Made by a program: the position numbers and the translations under genes. Below, in pieces: positions 24,066 through 36,441 of a stretch of DNA of 64,000 nt. Each line of letters starts with the position of its first letter. The first letter of the stretch is position 1. This DNA is from Helichrysum umbraculigerum (Eukaryota > Streptophyta > Magnoliopsida > Asterales > Asteraceae), in contig CATIUR010000001.1 in NCBI GenBank assembly GCA_949592205.1, positions 73,815,059 to 73,879,058 of the forward strand. The letters are read 5' to 3'. The notes beneath the pieces were generated by a model. The model did no database searches, was not told where the DNA came from, and was given only the letters and a program-made list of their open reading frames with translations.

Positions 24066-26459
24066 TGATGTTCCGTAAAAAGTCATGTTTTTACCTACAT
24101 TATTTATACCATATTTAGGCCTTTTATAACAAAAACATTCTTAAAACATCATTATTTGTCACATTTTGTTATAAAGGTGAAAACTTGATGGACTTTCCAA
24201 AACTATACGAAAAGGGCTAAAAATACGTTGAAATGGGCACCAAATTGAGTCATACCTTAAATCTACTGTAAACACCATACCGAGACCTCACAATTGCCTT
24301 ATTTTGTAGCCATGGAGATTAAGAAAATGTGGATATAAGGAAAGCTCAAGATGGATCAAGGATGAGAAAGTTATGCAACAAACTGCACAACCGAAGACAA
24401 CGAGACGTATTCTGGACACGCCAGGGATGCACACAGTCATTCCTACCAAACTAGCATCAGTAGAAGCGTAACGGAATTACAAGACCGTAGGTGAAAGAAT
24501 CAAGTTAAACGGACACGAAACGAAGAAGATACGGCCTTCCGAAGCAACGCGAAAAGTCGAAAACAGCACACGGGGCAGCACATGGCCACCCTACAGCCGT
24601 GTACGGCCTATAGGAGGCCGTGTACGACCCTCAACTAGCCGTGTATTTCCTGGTTGAGGCCGTGTAAGGCCTGGACCACCCCACCTCCCCCCCCCCCCTC
24701 GTGTGTTCTCCTCTTGCTTCGTTTGCTTGTATTTTGGTGCTTGTGGACTTGTATACTTGATACCTTGGCTCCCCTATAAATAGATGGCCTCATTTCCTCA
24801 TTCCACACACCTTTCATCATTCTCACATCTCTCTATCTCTCTCACACACTTTTTCTCTCTCTAGTCTCTCTCTCTAGCTTTCTATCTCTCTAGAATTAAG
24901 CTAGTAGAAGATCTAGGTTAGCGTAGCGGTAGTTGAGCATTTGTATGGAGTTACTCCAAGACTTTGGGTCACGAAGATTTGTCTGTAATACTTATCCAGG
25001 TTTTAATTATATCTCTCTTCTTTATTTCGTAAATATGATGTGCTTATATTATGTTTGCGTTGTATTGTTTGCTAGAGATGTCATGCTGGGTTAGACAAAT
25101 CTGTATTTGCTATGATAATGGTTATGTTTGAGTAGTTATGATTTTATAACATGCCGTTACACTGCCTGTATGAATTTAAACTGTATCTGAACTTATGAGC
25201 TGAATCTCTATTGTTTACCTATCCAACTTATGTTGTGGTTAGAAACTTCCTGTTAAGACCTGGCCTGTTATTAGTAGTACGTCCTCTACCTATTCTATGT
25301 ATGATGAAGCATTTGAACTCGACATGGCTGTATTCTCTAGATTGAAACTATATCATAAGAGATGCGGAGCATAGGACTAGAGATAGGTTAGATTTAAGCT
25401 TATATGTTAAATATCTTTGAAAGACCTTTCGGGATATTTATGATCCAATCATCTGGTTATATGAAATGTATGAATTAGGAGTAGTTGTCTCTGTGCCTTT
25501 CTATTGCATGTTCTTGTTTGATTGTTGCCTTAAGAGTGCTGCATGCTAGAACCGCCTCCTTGATTACTATATGTAACCGCATGATTATGGTTTTCAGATA
25601 CAAATTGAGTTTATACAGTAGAGCAATGTGTATCTAATAGTTATGATGATTTGTATGATTAATGATGAACGATTTAATTGACAGATAGACAAGTTAATAC
25701 AACCTATTCCGTAGGGTAACTCCTGTTCACATTATTGTTTATTCAAGAATTCGTACCATGATACCAACATCCATTTGTTAGAGATTTGGGAATAGGATTA
25801 TAGAATAACTGTCAATTGAATCGATCAATACATTTGAGAGAACTTCTGGTGTATTTGATACTATATAATTGCTATCCATGTGACATATTTTATATCTGAT
25901 TGTAGAGACCTTTACGTTAGATATCTGATAGGATTGTAATTATACTTCACTAAGAGTATAGGGTATCCAACGAGTAATCTTGTAATTTAAGTCAATGCTA
26001 CGGAAAAACCGTAAATCGGCACAGTACTTCGTATAACGTTTAAATACGTGGGAAAGCTAAGGAACTGCCGTAGGTATAATACTTTGTATTGATTAAAATC
26101 TCGAATCACTCAATGGATTAATCATCATAACTAGTGGCTTTAACACCCATGACTACTCACTCAAAGCATATACCAACATCATAGTAAACACTCGCATATC
26201 TACTGTTCTTCGAGCCTCCGTACAAACTACCTTTCCTTTCCTGCATTTTCCTTTTTCGTAGATTAGTTAAAAAAACCAAAACCAAATCAATCTTAATTAA
26301 ACCCTAGCTAAATTACAAAATGTAATTAGAACACCTAAGATCCCATGCCCGTTGTAGTGTAAGAACGACACATGAGTCAACATACCGCTTACTACCCTAG
26401 TAAATCTGATCAGGGATGAAAGTAGTATTAGCTTAGGATTACCCCAGCTCTATAAATTT
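24066..26459 (+). mobile_element. LTR A2 (3' LTR of element A), 3' truncated
   Basis: Pairs with LTR A1 from TGATGTTCCGTAAAAAGTCA through CAGCTCTATAAATTT. After 26459 the sequence switches to an unrelated chromovirus body, so about 55-60 bp of the LTR end and any target duplication are missing. TATAAATA lies at 24775-24782; the C run is shorter than in A1. Differences from A1 are scattered along the whole length, so the insertion is much older than S1. Confidence 0.85.
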
Positions 26460-27000
26460 GACCTACAACACTCTATCTACTATACCATCAATACATCCTC
26501 CGGATCCTCCTCTACCACCGTCTTCCCTAACACATTCAAAATCTTCTTTACAGAATATACATTTCCAGCTCTCCTCGAATGCCTTACTTAGCTTACCATC
26601 TCCTTAAACCCTTTGAATTTCGGGTATGATACATGGCCATCGTGTCTCGGTTTTGGTTGATTCTGACAGCTCTCACAATATAATTCAGCCCTGTGTAGCT
26701 AAAAATCTGCAGCTACCTGCCTACCTATTTCTGCTGCTCCTAGCTTCTCTGTTATGGTTGGAAATGGAGAATCGTTGACTTGCTCTAGCTTGTGTTTAGA
26801 GGTTCCTATTCAAATGCAAACACACCGGTTCATTATACCCTTCTATATTTTACAAATTTCTGGAGCTGATGTTGTTCTTGGAGTACAATGGTTGCAAATA
26901 TTAGGGCAAATTTTGTCAGGTTATTCGGTACCAAAAATGACGTTTGCTCATGGTGGTCAGTTAGTAACTTTGACACGGGAAACTAAGTCTTTTCCGACAA
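26460..27000 (+). pseudogene. gag end and protease of a Reina-like chromovirus
   Basis: Fragments of the aspartic protease are readable: HGHRVSVLVDSDSSHNII near 26634-26690 and, after a shift near 26725, a segment ending FYILQISGADVVLGVQWLQ. The active-site triad appears as DSD, where DSG is expected in this family, so catalysis would be lost. Stops just upstream replace Gln and Arg codons. No LTR or PBS precedes it; the left edge abuts truncated LTR A2, which suggests a deletion across both elements. Confidence 0.75.
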
Positions 27001-28530
27001 TAGCATCATATAGTCAGCTTTGTCGACTAGTAACAAATGATTCTATCGCTTCCTTACACTCTATATCTATTTCAGAAAATAGTCAGCCCGAAACCAAGTT
27101 TCCAACATCTACATATTCACTCGGTGATACCCTTTCACTTGATCAGAGGTCTCATATAGAGACATTACTTGCTGGTCTTAAATATGTCTTTCAAGATCCA
27201 CATGGGCTTCCACCACAACGTTTCCATGATCATCACATTCATTTATTTCCTAACTCAACCCCGGTAAACATTCGACCTTACCGTTACCCGCAATGTCAAA
27301 AACAGGACATGGCACGACTGATCTCGGAGATGCTTCAGGAGGGAGTAATTAAACCAAGTACAAATCCTTTCTCATCACCCGAACTATTAGTAAAAAAAGA
27401 TGGTACTTGGCATTTTTGTGTGGATTATCGTGCATTAAACTCAATTACTATACCAGATCGTTTCCCAATTCCTACTGTTGATGAATTACTTGATGAACTC
27501 CACAGTTCTCGAGTTTTTTCAAAACTTGATTTACGTGTGGGGTACCATCAAATTCATGTTGCTGCTACTGATACACACAAAACAGCCTTTCGTACAGTTG
27601 ATGGGCACTTTGAATTTTTAGTCATGCCATTTGGCCTTACTAATGCTCCCTAAACTTTTCAAAGTGCCATGAATGATTTATTTAGACCCGTTTTATGTCA
27701 GTTTGTTCTAGTCATTTTTGATGATATTTTGGTCTATAGCAAATCTTTCGAGGATCATGTGGATCACCTTGAATATGTATTGTGATTGTTGTACATCAAT
27801 CAATTTTTTGCAAAGCCCTCAAAGTGTATTTTTGGAGTTCAGAAGGTATCTTTTTTGGGGCATATCATTGATGTTCACGGCTTACATGCTGAACCTGACA
27901 AACTGCAAGCTATAAATGACTGGCCCGTACCTAAATCAATTGCTGAATTGCTTGGGTTCCTCGGGTTAACAGGATACTATCGACGTTTTGTTAAAGGGTA
28001 TGCTTCTATTGCCAGTCCATTGACCGATTTGATAAAGTCAAAATCCTTTCGGTGGAACCCTGATGCAACTATTGCATTTAATAATCTAAAAGAGGCTATG
28101 GTATCACTGCCCGTTTTAGCCTTCCAGACTTCACCAAACCATTTGATGTGGAAACGGATGCCTCTGTTTTTGCCATTGGTGCAGTATTATCTCAACAGTC
28201 ACATCCCATTGCTTATTTTAGCAAAAAGCTGAACACTCGTCTCCAATCTTCATCTGCTTACACCCAAGAAATGTATGCGAGAACAGAAGCTGTAAAAAAA
28301 TGGAAACAATACCTTTTGGGGCGTAAGTTTCGAATATTCACCGACCAAAAGAGTTTGAAATCTTTAATGTATCAAATTATTCAAATTCCGGACCAACAAA
28401 GATGGCTCACAAAACTACTCGGTTATGATTACGAGATACTTTACCGTCCGGGTCGAACTAACAATGTTCCTGATGCATTATCTCGGTGTCCTCATGCTGA
28501 GTTTTTAACCTTATCAGGTGTTTCTTCGGT
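27001..28530 (+). pseudogene. Reverse transcriptase and RNase H of the Reina-like chromovirus
   Basis: RT blocks are clear: RPYRYPQCQKQDMARLI, GTWHFCVDYRALNSITIP, FSKLDLRVGYHQI, VMPFGLTNAP and catalytic VIFDDILVYS. A stop at 27651 separates TNAP from TFQSAMND, and another lies near 27782. After a shift near 28140 RNase H follows: ETDASVFAIGAVLSQ, YARTEAVKKWKQYLLG, FTDQKSLKSLM and GRTNNVPDALSR. The PDQQRWLTKLLGYDYEI wording fits Reina-type chromoviruses rather than Tekay, by recollection of the clades. Catalytic residues are present but the frame is broken. Confidence 0.85.
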
Positions 28531-29770
28531 TGAATGTAATATTCTCAATACCCTTCGGCAATATTACTCTACTGATGCAGGAAAACAGTTGATTAGTGAG
28601 CTTACTTCAACACTTCCTACACCGAATTACTACAAATTTCTAGGATGGCTTGATTTATTTTTAAGACAAGTTGTTCATTCCTGAAGCTACGGGTCTACAA
28701 TCTCAACTTTTACAAGAATTTCACTCCACCCCCACAGCGGGTCACTCTGGTATTCGAGCCAATACTGCTCGCCTTGCTGCTTATTATTATTGGCCTAACT
28801 TACATAAATTAGTCAAGTCTTTTGTGCAATTATGTCAGACTTGTCAAGCAAACAAGTACAATACTGAACCTCCTTATGGGACGTTACAGCCTCTGCCAAT
28901 TCCCTCTCAGGTTTGGGATGTAATATGTATGGAATTTATAACACACTTACCTACTTCAAATGGTAAAACAACTATTTGGGTTGTGATTGATCGCCTCTCA
29001 AAATATGCCCTTTTTATAGCCTTACCACCTTCCATTACAGCCGCTAAACTTGCTTCTATCTTTGCCAGTGAGATATGCAAGTTACATGGAACTCCTAAAA
29101 TCATCATTAGTGACCGTGATCGATTATTTATGAGTGAATTTTGGCGTCATCTTTTTAAGCTACAAGGTACTACACTGAAGTTTAGTAGTGCGTATCACCC
29201 ACAAACGGACAGCCAATCCGAAGTTTTGAACCGATGTTTGGAGACTTATCTTCGTTGCTTTGTTAGTGACGAACCACAACACTGGTCACAATATCTCCAC
29301 TGGGAAGAGTATTGGTACAACGCTTCTCTTCATTCTTAAATTCAAATGACACCATTTGAAGCTTTATATGGCCGACCACCACCATCTATTCTCCCATATA
29401 CAGCTGGTAGTTCCCCCATTGCTACTCTAGATGACACGTTGCAACGAAAACAGATCCTACTTGATACTTTAAAGGCTCGTTTATCTCATTCCCAAAATCC
29501 CATGAAACAACAAGCCGATAAACACCGAAAGGAGAAAACCTTTGAAGTTGGACAATGGGTTTACTTAAAACTTCAACCGTATCGACAAGTCTCTGTTCAT
29601 CGACGTCGATCTCAGAAGTTGTCACAACGCTATTATGGTCCCTTTCACATTTTACGCTGCATTGGTCCCATTGCGTATGAACTCGAGCTTCCACCAGCAG
29701 CCCGAATTCATCCAGTATTCCATGTTTCACTTCTCAAACAGTTTTGTGGTGAACCATCAGTTCAAACCTG
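28531..29770 (+). pseudogene. Integrase of the Reina-like chromovirus
   Basis: HHCC zinc region: EFHSTPTAGHSGIRA and CQTCQANK. Core domain: DVICMEFITHLPT, IISDRDRLFMSEFW and HPQTDSQSEVLNR. The first catalytic Asp (expected MDF) is Glu here, while the second Asp and the Glu remain. TDSQSE also departs from the usual TDGQTE. A stop at 29338 precedes MTPFEALYGRPP. The C-terminal GPFHILRCIGPIAYELELPP and HPVFHVSLLK blocks, typical of chromovirus integrase tails, follow to about 29740. Confidence 0.88.
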
Positions 29771-29789
29771 CCTGCTTCCACAAGTTTCT

Positions 29790-29882
29790 TGGGGAACAAC
29801 TTCAGAAATGCATCCGATCAAAATTTTGGGCCATCGTTCTTTTCCACACGGGCTAAACGAAATATTTGTTCAATGGCTTGTA
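29790..29882 (+). pseudogene. Truncated chromodomain of the Reina-like element
   Basis: After the HVSLLK block the frame reads HPIKILGHRSFPHGLNEIFV then QWL. This matches the first half of a plant chromovirus chromodomain (P-x-x-IL-x-x-R ... VQW). It breaks off at 29882 where unrelated sequence begins, so the chromodomain core and the 3' LTR are missing. Confidence 0.55.
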
Positions 29883-30879
29883 TAACACCCCTTAATTCAG
29901 AAACAATTTTTTTTTTATTTTTTATTTTTTAGAGATATACAACATATCGGAAGCGTTTGGTCAAAACATAGATTGATAATTTACATTATCCACAAACATA
30001 AAGATTATCAGATTCACAACAAAAGTATCTTAGACTGGATGTTATATAATACAAAACTCCTAACCATAAGTTATCAAAATATCATCAGAGTATTTGGGTC
30101 GTCAAACATTCCCATAACAAAAGCTTCTTGCCCCCAATAGTTATATCAGAACATAACTTGCAAGAATTATTAAGGTTGTGGGATTAGCACAAAGCTAAGT
30201 GAATGAATATACAACTAACAACTCAATTTAGCATAACAAACTTGTTTACATCAAATCATCGTAACAACTAGCATCAAAGAGGATCGGTGGTCCTTGAGTA
30301 ACCCTAATGCCATGGCAGCCCTCGAAGAACGCTTATCAACCATCTGTATTGGCCTATACAGAAGATACCGATAGCTTAATGCTATTCTCACAGGACTAGG
30401 GTTTCTATTAATGATATGTACAAGAAACCCTCCATCGGTCAACAATAGCAATCAAGCCCAGCACCATACTGACCACAATACCACATAGTGTCCAAAGGAC
30501 ATATATCACATAATTCATAATCATGGCATCATGTCAATCAACAATATATATCAGTAACTATGTTTATACGTTGTAACTAAACAAATATGCGGAAGATGGA
30601 AGATGGAAGATGGAGAATTAAAGAGAGAGATAAAGGAGAATGAGTTATGGGAAAGTGGGGATGTGTGTTCTCCCTAGCCTCCCATGTGGTTTTATTTATA
30701 TGGGAAATATGTACAACACTTAAGCATATATTTACAAGCTTATGTCACTTTATTCAGTGACTCGACACACTGTTACTACACACAATTATTACTAATACTA
30801 TTACAACACACAATTATTACTACTACTATTACATTTATTTAAAATAGGTAACTTCCAGCTGTCCCTTTAGCTTCTTCTC
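29883..30879. other. Unassigned sequence, possibly an LTR fragment
   Basis: About 1 kb with no believable gene. It begins ATAACACCCCTTAATTCAG, close to the TGTAACACCCC start of some Gypsy LTRs. It holds AAGCTAAGTGAATGAATATA-type sequence (30193) that recalls plant LTRs. On the minus strand CCATATAAATAAAACC (about 30695-30710) could be a TATA region. I could not find its ends or partner. Confidence 0.35.
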
Positions 30880-30998
30880 CTAGCTTCTCTTTTCTTCTTC
30901 TTTATCTTCTTCTTTTGAATTATCTTCCATTATTGGTAACTGTGGGACCATATGCTGATTAATTTGGCAATGTTTGCAGAGGTGATCTGGATACTTCT
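30880..30998 (-). pseudogene. C-terminal part of an unidentified ORF split by element S1
   Basis: Minus-strand frame, 39 codons plus a TAG stop at 30880-30882. It includes a Cys/His cluster (LCKHCQINQH) and a Glu/Lys-rich tail. The frame meets the other part (45431-45661) exactly when one copy of the 5-bp duplication is counted, so S1 landed inside this ORF. I do not recognise the protein. Confidence 0.6.
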
Positions 30999-31579
30999 TG
31001 TAAGTCCCCTAGTTTTAGGATCGATAACTTCGTTATCTGTAGTATTAAGGTGCGGAATCCCTCAATACGGTGTTATCTTACTAACAACGAATATGTTCGT
31101 ATTGCGTATACTAATACTTAGCTTTAAACGATAATACGTCAAAGCCTAGCCGTTAGGTTTGTTTTCTCTGGGTTATTCGAATTCGCAGGTTCAGAATATG
31201 CAAAAAGTGTTAACGATTTCATAAGGAAAATCGTTTAAATAGTTCTGTCCGGCTCGGCTCGCATGGCCCTGCGAGTTCGGTCCAACTCGCAGCCCAAGCC
31301 CAGTATAAAGCTCGGCTCGCCAGTCTGATACCTCACGAGTTCAGGTCTCACCTCACAGCTCGACTCGCTGCGACCTGAGATCTCGACTCGCCTCGCATCA
31401 AACGTCTATTTCTTTATTTCGTATTTAACATTCGTTTAACTTAGCACAATAATATGTTTAACGAATATTACTAACAAAACAAATATTTATTTACAAATCT
31501 AAACCAATATACAAACATAATAATAATTACACTAGTCCTATTTCAAGCTAGATCTGTTGTCACAATCTATGTCTCAACA
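30999..31579 (-). mobile_element. S1 3' LTR
   Basis: Minus-strand start TGTTGAGACATAG, end GGGACTTACA. ACTCGC-type motifs fill 31248-31405, directly upstream (in element sense) of a TATA-like TATTTAAA at 31234-31241. Confidence 0.93.
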
Positions 31580-31596
31580 GACTCCCCCTTGACAAT
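31580..31596 (-). other. S1 polypurine tract
   Basis: Minus-strand GTCAAGGGGGAGTC immediately before the LTR start TGTTGAG. Confidence 0.85.
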
Positions 31597-31635
31597 AGCT
31601 CTAGCGTCTTTATCTTCACGCTTTGTCTTTGGTCT

Positions 31636-34600
31636 TCATTTGTAAATCTTACTACCTGCATAAATCTTCATCTTGATACAAGTTTTAACCATCAACTGAT
31701 AATCTCTTGCTAAATCAGCCCATTCAATAGTCGTCAAAATTCTGTTCTCATTCAACTTTAACAGATCCTTTCTCGACATATTCATCAGGTGTCGATGATC
31801 ATAAACTTTGAAGATTTCTCTTTCACCACCTTCAACCTCATCATCAGCTTCAACCATAACAGCTTCTCCAGTTCCTGAATCCACGTGTCAACTCTTCATA
31901 TTTCCCAGAATATCTTGTGGCATTGTCTTCAGTGGAATCTGCTGTATGCATCTAACAGCTGGATAAACTTTCTTCCTTCTTCTTCTTCCTGTTCTTTGAC
32001 TTATCTCTTGTAATTTCACAGTCTTTCCCTTTCTTGGCTTAATCTGAATAAAATTATTCGTACCAACCTCATGTCTAATGATTCTTTCAACACGATCAGC
32101 ATAATCATCACGACTTGGGTTGTTAATCTCTAATCTAGCCAAATCACGTATTTCATAACGTGGTAGAGAACTAAAAACTGCAAGCTTTCTTTCAAAATAT
32201 TGAACTCCGTCAAACCTTTTGATCGCAAAAAGCTTTAGTTCTGAGTCAAAGTACCAACCAATAATCCCTTTACGTGGTACACGCTTTTTCGTAACATCAA
32301 CTTCAGAAATTCCAATCTTCTTCTTCTTCTTTGGAAGTTTCCTAAGTACAACAGCAGGATTCTTGGTTTGAACAAGAACTTCTTCTTCTTCATCAGAGGT
32401 TGAATCATCAATATCTTCATCTATATCGACAATTGTTGGACCTTGTTCATTTTCAATAACAACTTCTGTCCTAGATGGGCTCACATGGTGTTCATCAATG
32501 TTTGCATCTAGATCTACACCCATGTCTTGCACATTCTCAGGTACAGCAGTCCAATCTGTAGGTGGTTGAAATTCTCCATCCTCAAGATCATAATCAATGT
32601 CTTCATCTATCTCATCAAAAATATCATCTTCCGAATCAGATAGATCAAGCATCTCCAATCCTAGAGAAAAACATAAATACAAATATATTAATAATTCAAA
32701 TTCTTCATTGATTTCCCTGAACCAATCTAAGAATTTCTTTATTAATTCTTTTGTATATTTTAACCTAACATATAAACGCAATTTACATACAACTTATAAA
32801 ATCTTTTATTGATTACCCTGAATCAATCCAAAATTTCTTAAGTCTACTTAACAAATATTAATTAATTTTAAATTCTAATGCATTGTGAATAATCACCAAA
32901 CATTTAAATTTACTATTAATTAACTTATATAATTTCCAAGTGTTAATTGATCTCATTCATTATCAATTTAACCTTTAAATTATATATCATTTGTCTAGTT
33001 AATACGAATACATTTTTAACTTGTTAATTACTTATATACCTTACGGTCTTAAGTCCATAATCAAATCTAAAATGCATATGTTATCATAAAACTTTGACCG
33101 CCGATATTAATCGGAACACGCCACTCGACTACTCAATGAGTCGGAAGTCTTTCGATCACTATTTTATCTTAACATAATTATATAAAATCAAATAACTTAA
33201 TAATATCTAATACATTTAACTTGTAATTACAATCTCAAGCCGAATATATTACCAAAATATTAAGTTACAATTATTCTGTACAAATTAATACCAATAATTA
33301 CTACACTATGCTAATACTAAGCTATCTTACCAGCTTCTGTATCAACCTGTGCAGTCTTATCAGCACTTGTACCAGCACCCGAACCACTAGCACCAGCATC
33401 ATACTCCCCCTGAATAGTAGCTTGGTCACCAGTCTTTGAAGGACCAGTCTGCTCACCACTCGGTGCATTGGGATCATCGTCTTTGTCTGAATCTCTCTTC
33501 CTCCTTAGCTCATCCTCTTTGCAAGACTCCAGATATACCAATATCTCCCCCTGAGTAGACTGTCCTGAATGCGATCTCAAGACCAGACTCTCTAAAGAAG
33601 ATAACTTCAGTCTCTGTACGTTGAAGTCCGCAAGCAAAGTCTCATGAGTCTTCATCAACAGATTGTACGATTCACTCTGCTTGAGAATCTGTTGTGAAAG
33701 AAGAAGATTGCTCGACACCAGCTCTGGAATCTGAGAAGTAAGCTTCTGCAAATCCTTTACCCTCGACTCTAAGGATGTAATCCTTTCTGCATCAGTCGTT
33801 GGAGTAACAGGTATCGTTCTTGGTCCAGGCGGTGTAAGAGACTCAATATGCCAGTCTCTGGTAAGCGGTGTATGAGGTTGAGACAAAGCTTGCGTAAGCA
33901 AACTTGTCGCAAATCTAGCTGCTTTGTTCGTCGGAAAATTAGCTCCACGAACTAGATCAGCAACCTCATGCTGTAAAGTTAAACACAATTATAATCAGTT
34001 ATTGTTACAGATTACTCTGTCTCAAACTCTAATTAATTGCATAACACTCATAGTTATAGAACTTATATCTCATACCTGAAGCGGTAAAGATATCGATTCA
34101 GTAACCACCGGTGCATCCATCTCCACCTGTGGTGTATCCTGAGCAACTGTATACAGAATTAACTGTCTCAGTTCAACTCCTGATAAACAACAAGTTAAGA
34201 TTATTTAACTTTTATAATCAATACTAACCTTCTCGAATAGTAAGCGTTCTCGGACGCTTCATCAAAGGAATCTCAACTTCCTCAGTACCTTCCTCCAAAA
34301 TACTCTTACCTTTTCTCTTCCTTTCAGAAGCAGATGGAGGAGGAGAAGGTGTATTGTCAGAAACTTCATCTGAAGCCGTCTCACCATCACGACCTCTAGA
34401 TGATCTAACAGTCTCCTAAAGTTTAAATATATTCAACATTTATGATTAGCGTAAGCTCTATCATACAAGTTCTATATATTTAAGATTAATCAGATATAAT
34501 ACCTCAGTCGGTACTTCAACTGATCTATCAAGCTGTATCTGCTCATCCTCTAGTAATATAACTTCGGGATTTGCAGCCTCAGCTTCAGCATCCTGTTTGT

Positions 34601-35806
34601 GTAATGATATTTATATTTTAAAATCAGAAATAATATCCAATTTACTAAATATCTAATATCAGAATCATTATATAATAATATTATGCATCTATGATTAATA
34701 AAACAATCTATCAATTAAGCATCTATATTATTACATAAATAAAAGATTACCTCAGGTGGTGCTAAATAACTCTCAATGTCTTGAAGCAAAGGATTTGTCG
34801 CATCATCATTCTGCTCCAAAACCTCTTGCACAACCTGTGCAGCAACCTCTGGATTCACTTGCTGATCCACCTGACCAGCCTGAATAAGAACATCCTCAAG
34901 GAGCCCTTGTGGATCTTCAAGTTGAGCTTCCTCAACTACAGGTTCAGGTACAATATCAGCCTCAGCAGGAACAACAGCAGCAGCAGGAGCTACATCTAAC
35001 CACCCATGATTTGGCGGTGCAACGTAGTTTGGATCAACAACATATCCAAAAAGTGGTCTAACTTCCGGTTTCACCACTCCTTCCTTCCTGACTGTCTGCA
35101 TGAACATGGCATTATACCCACGATGGTCAATCGTATTAACCACTAGATGTGGTTCAGGTATAGCCAAATCCGGTAGACGTGCATGGATAATCAGCATGCA
35201 AAATCGCGGGTAAACCAAAAATCTTGATCTAACAGACCCCGATATCTGTTTTGCAATCTCACCAAAAATATAATCACAAAAACTGTATGGTTTATTATAA
35301 ACCAGTGACAGTGCAGCCGATAGAATAGCAGGGCTCAACTCATCAAAGCCACCTTTCTTTGCTGCGAAGACTATATTCATCACATGCCAAAGAAACCTCC
35401 ACTGACCAATGACCAGAGGCTTCTGAAACTGACGTCCGCGTCTGTCTCCTGTATATCCCATACGCCCTATCGCGCCCTCAATAAAATCCATAGGATACTC
35501 AGTATCCCCATTCTCCTGTTCTACTGTACCAAGCTGCAAAATCTCTCGGAGATTTCCAGCTGAAAATGTAACAGGCTGACCACTAACTGTAGCTCTAATC
35601 TCTGGCGGGTTGACAGATTCGTCATATACTATATCTGTCCAAAAATCATTAAGTATAGCCTGAGAAATAGGAGGATTGGCCGTAATGGCGTATCGAATCC
35701 GTGACCGTGCTAGAAAACGTAATATATCAGCAACCCTGTCAGCCCGCTTGGCCTCAAGGTTCAGATCAACCAAAACGTTGTGACCTTTATCAAATGCTCT
35801 AGCCAT
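31636..35806 (-). CDS. Extra six-exon gene of S1, downstream of pol (one internal stop)
   Basis: Function unknown. Exons (minus): 35806-34751, 34592-34503, 34415-34229, 34146-34076, 33970-33331, 32660-31636. All five introns are AT-rich with GT-AG ends, and the phases (0,0,1,0,1) join without a break into about 1020 codons. Layout: N-terminal helical domain (exon 1, with LVYNKPYSFCDYIFGEI and FLVYPRFCMLIIHARLPDL), Gln/Glu/Ala linker, basic KRKRKGK, coiled coil in exon 5, acidic stretch, basic PKKKKK, conserved GVQYF...SSLPRYEIRDLARLEINNP domain, RRRRKK. A TGA at 31888-31890 replaces a Trp kept in S2's homologue. No signal peptide or membrane span is seen, so it is unlike an envelope. An acceptor lies 2 nt before the ATG. 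Confidence 0.75.
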
Positions 35807-36441
35807 ATCTGTAAAGTAAACACAAACAACAGATATAATTTAATGCACGATTAAAAATATTTAAACTATTACGTATTATGAATAGATATTCATCAAACAT
35901 CTTAGTTTAAATTTGAAATTATATATAACTTGTTACAAGAATAGTCTCAAGTCGTATATAAAAATTTAACTTATAACTAAAAGTCTTAAGTCTAATTTAA
36001 ATTAATTATATAAAAGTTATTACTTAAACAGTCTTAACATTTATATCACTACTTAAAAAATAAGATTTTTCTAAGTACTGGACTCGCATAAACTGGCCTA
36101 ACGAGTTGAGTTCAACTCGTTTTGCTTATCAACTCGCTACATTGATCAACTCGCTAATCTCATGAACTCGCTAGTCAACTCGCTGCGAGTTGATGCACAA
36201 AGTCAACTCGTTCGATGAACTGCCGCACGAATTTTCAATTAAACTCGATTCATCTGTTGATTTTAACATGATCTATCGATTGATTTACGTTTATTAACAT
36301 CCATTTAACATAAACCACAAGGATTCGTGTTCTAATAGTCATTTAATATACGTGAATCATTCGAATTATAAACCGAAACCCTAAGTTTATTAAAGCTTCG
36401 ATTTCGAGTGATTTAAACGGTGAAATCCGTTGGTTTATACC
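35807..36441 (-). promoter_or_regulatory. Putative 5' UTR intron and motif cluster of the S1 extra gene
   Basis: Donor TTTTGAG|GTATAAAC (GT at 36440-36439) and acceptor TTTACTTTACAG|AT (AG at 35810-35809), with AT-rich sequence between. The ATG follows 2 nt after the acceptor. Copies of AACTCGC/AACTCGT cluster at 36080-36215. Confidence 0.55.

Larger units (their letters stand above)
11407..26459 (+). mobile_element. Athila-type Ty3/Gypsy element A, nearly full length and decayed, with a nested solo LTR
   Basis: Order on the plus strand: LTR A1, Asp-type PBS, gag, RT, RNase H, integrase, post-pol ORF, non-coding tail, PPT, LTR A2. The two LTRs clearly pair with each other (shared start TGATG..CGTAAAAAGTCA, TATA position, poly-C tract, terminal blocks) and not with B or C. 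About 12.6 kb remains after subtracting the 2.4-kb solo LTR C. All ORFs carry multiple stops, and A2 is cut short at 26459, so it cannot move on its own. Confidence 0.85.

Noticed and set aside
26460..29882. Host gene with RNase H and integrase-like domains
   Set aside because: Domain order PR-RT-RH-INT-chromodomain and multiple stops identify a decayed chromovirus.
30952..31134. Small plus-strand ORF repeated at 44729-44980
   Set aside because: It is the S1 LTR read antisense; the identity simply reflects the LTR pair.
31636..35806. Extra gene as a viral-type envelope
   Set aside because: No signal peptide, no membrane segment and no glycoprotein-like cysteine pattern in either S1 or S2; basic clusters and a coiled coil suggest an internal protein.
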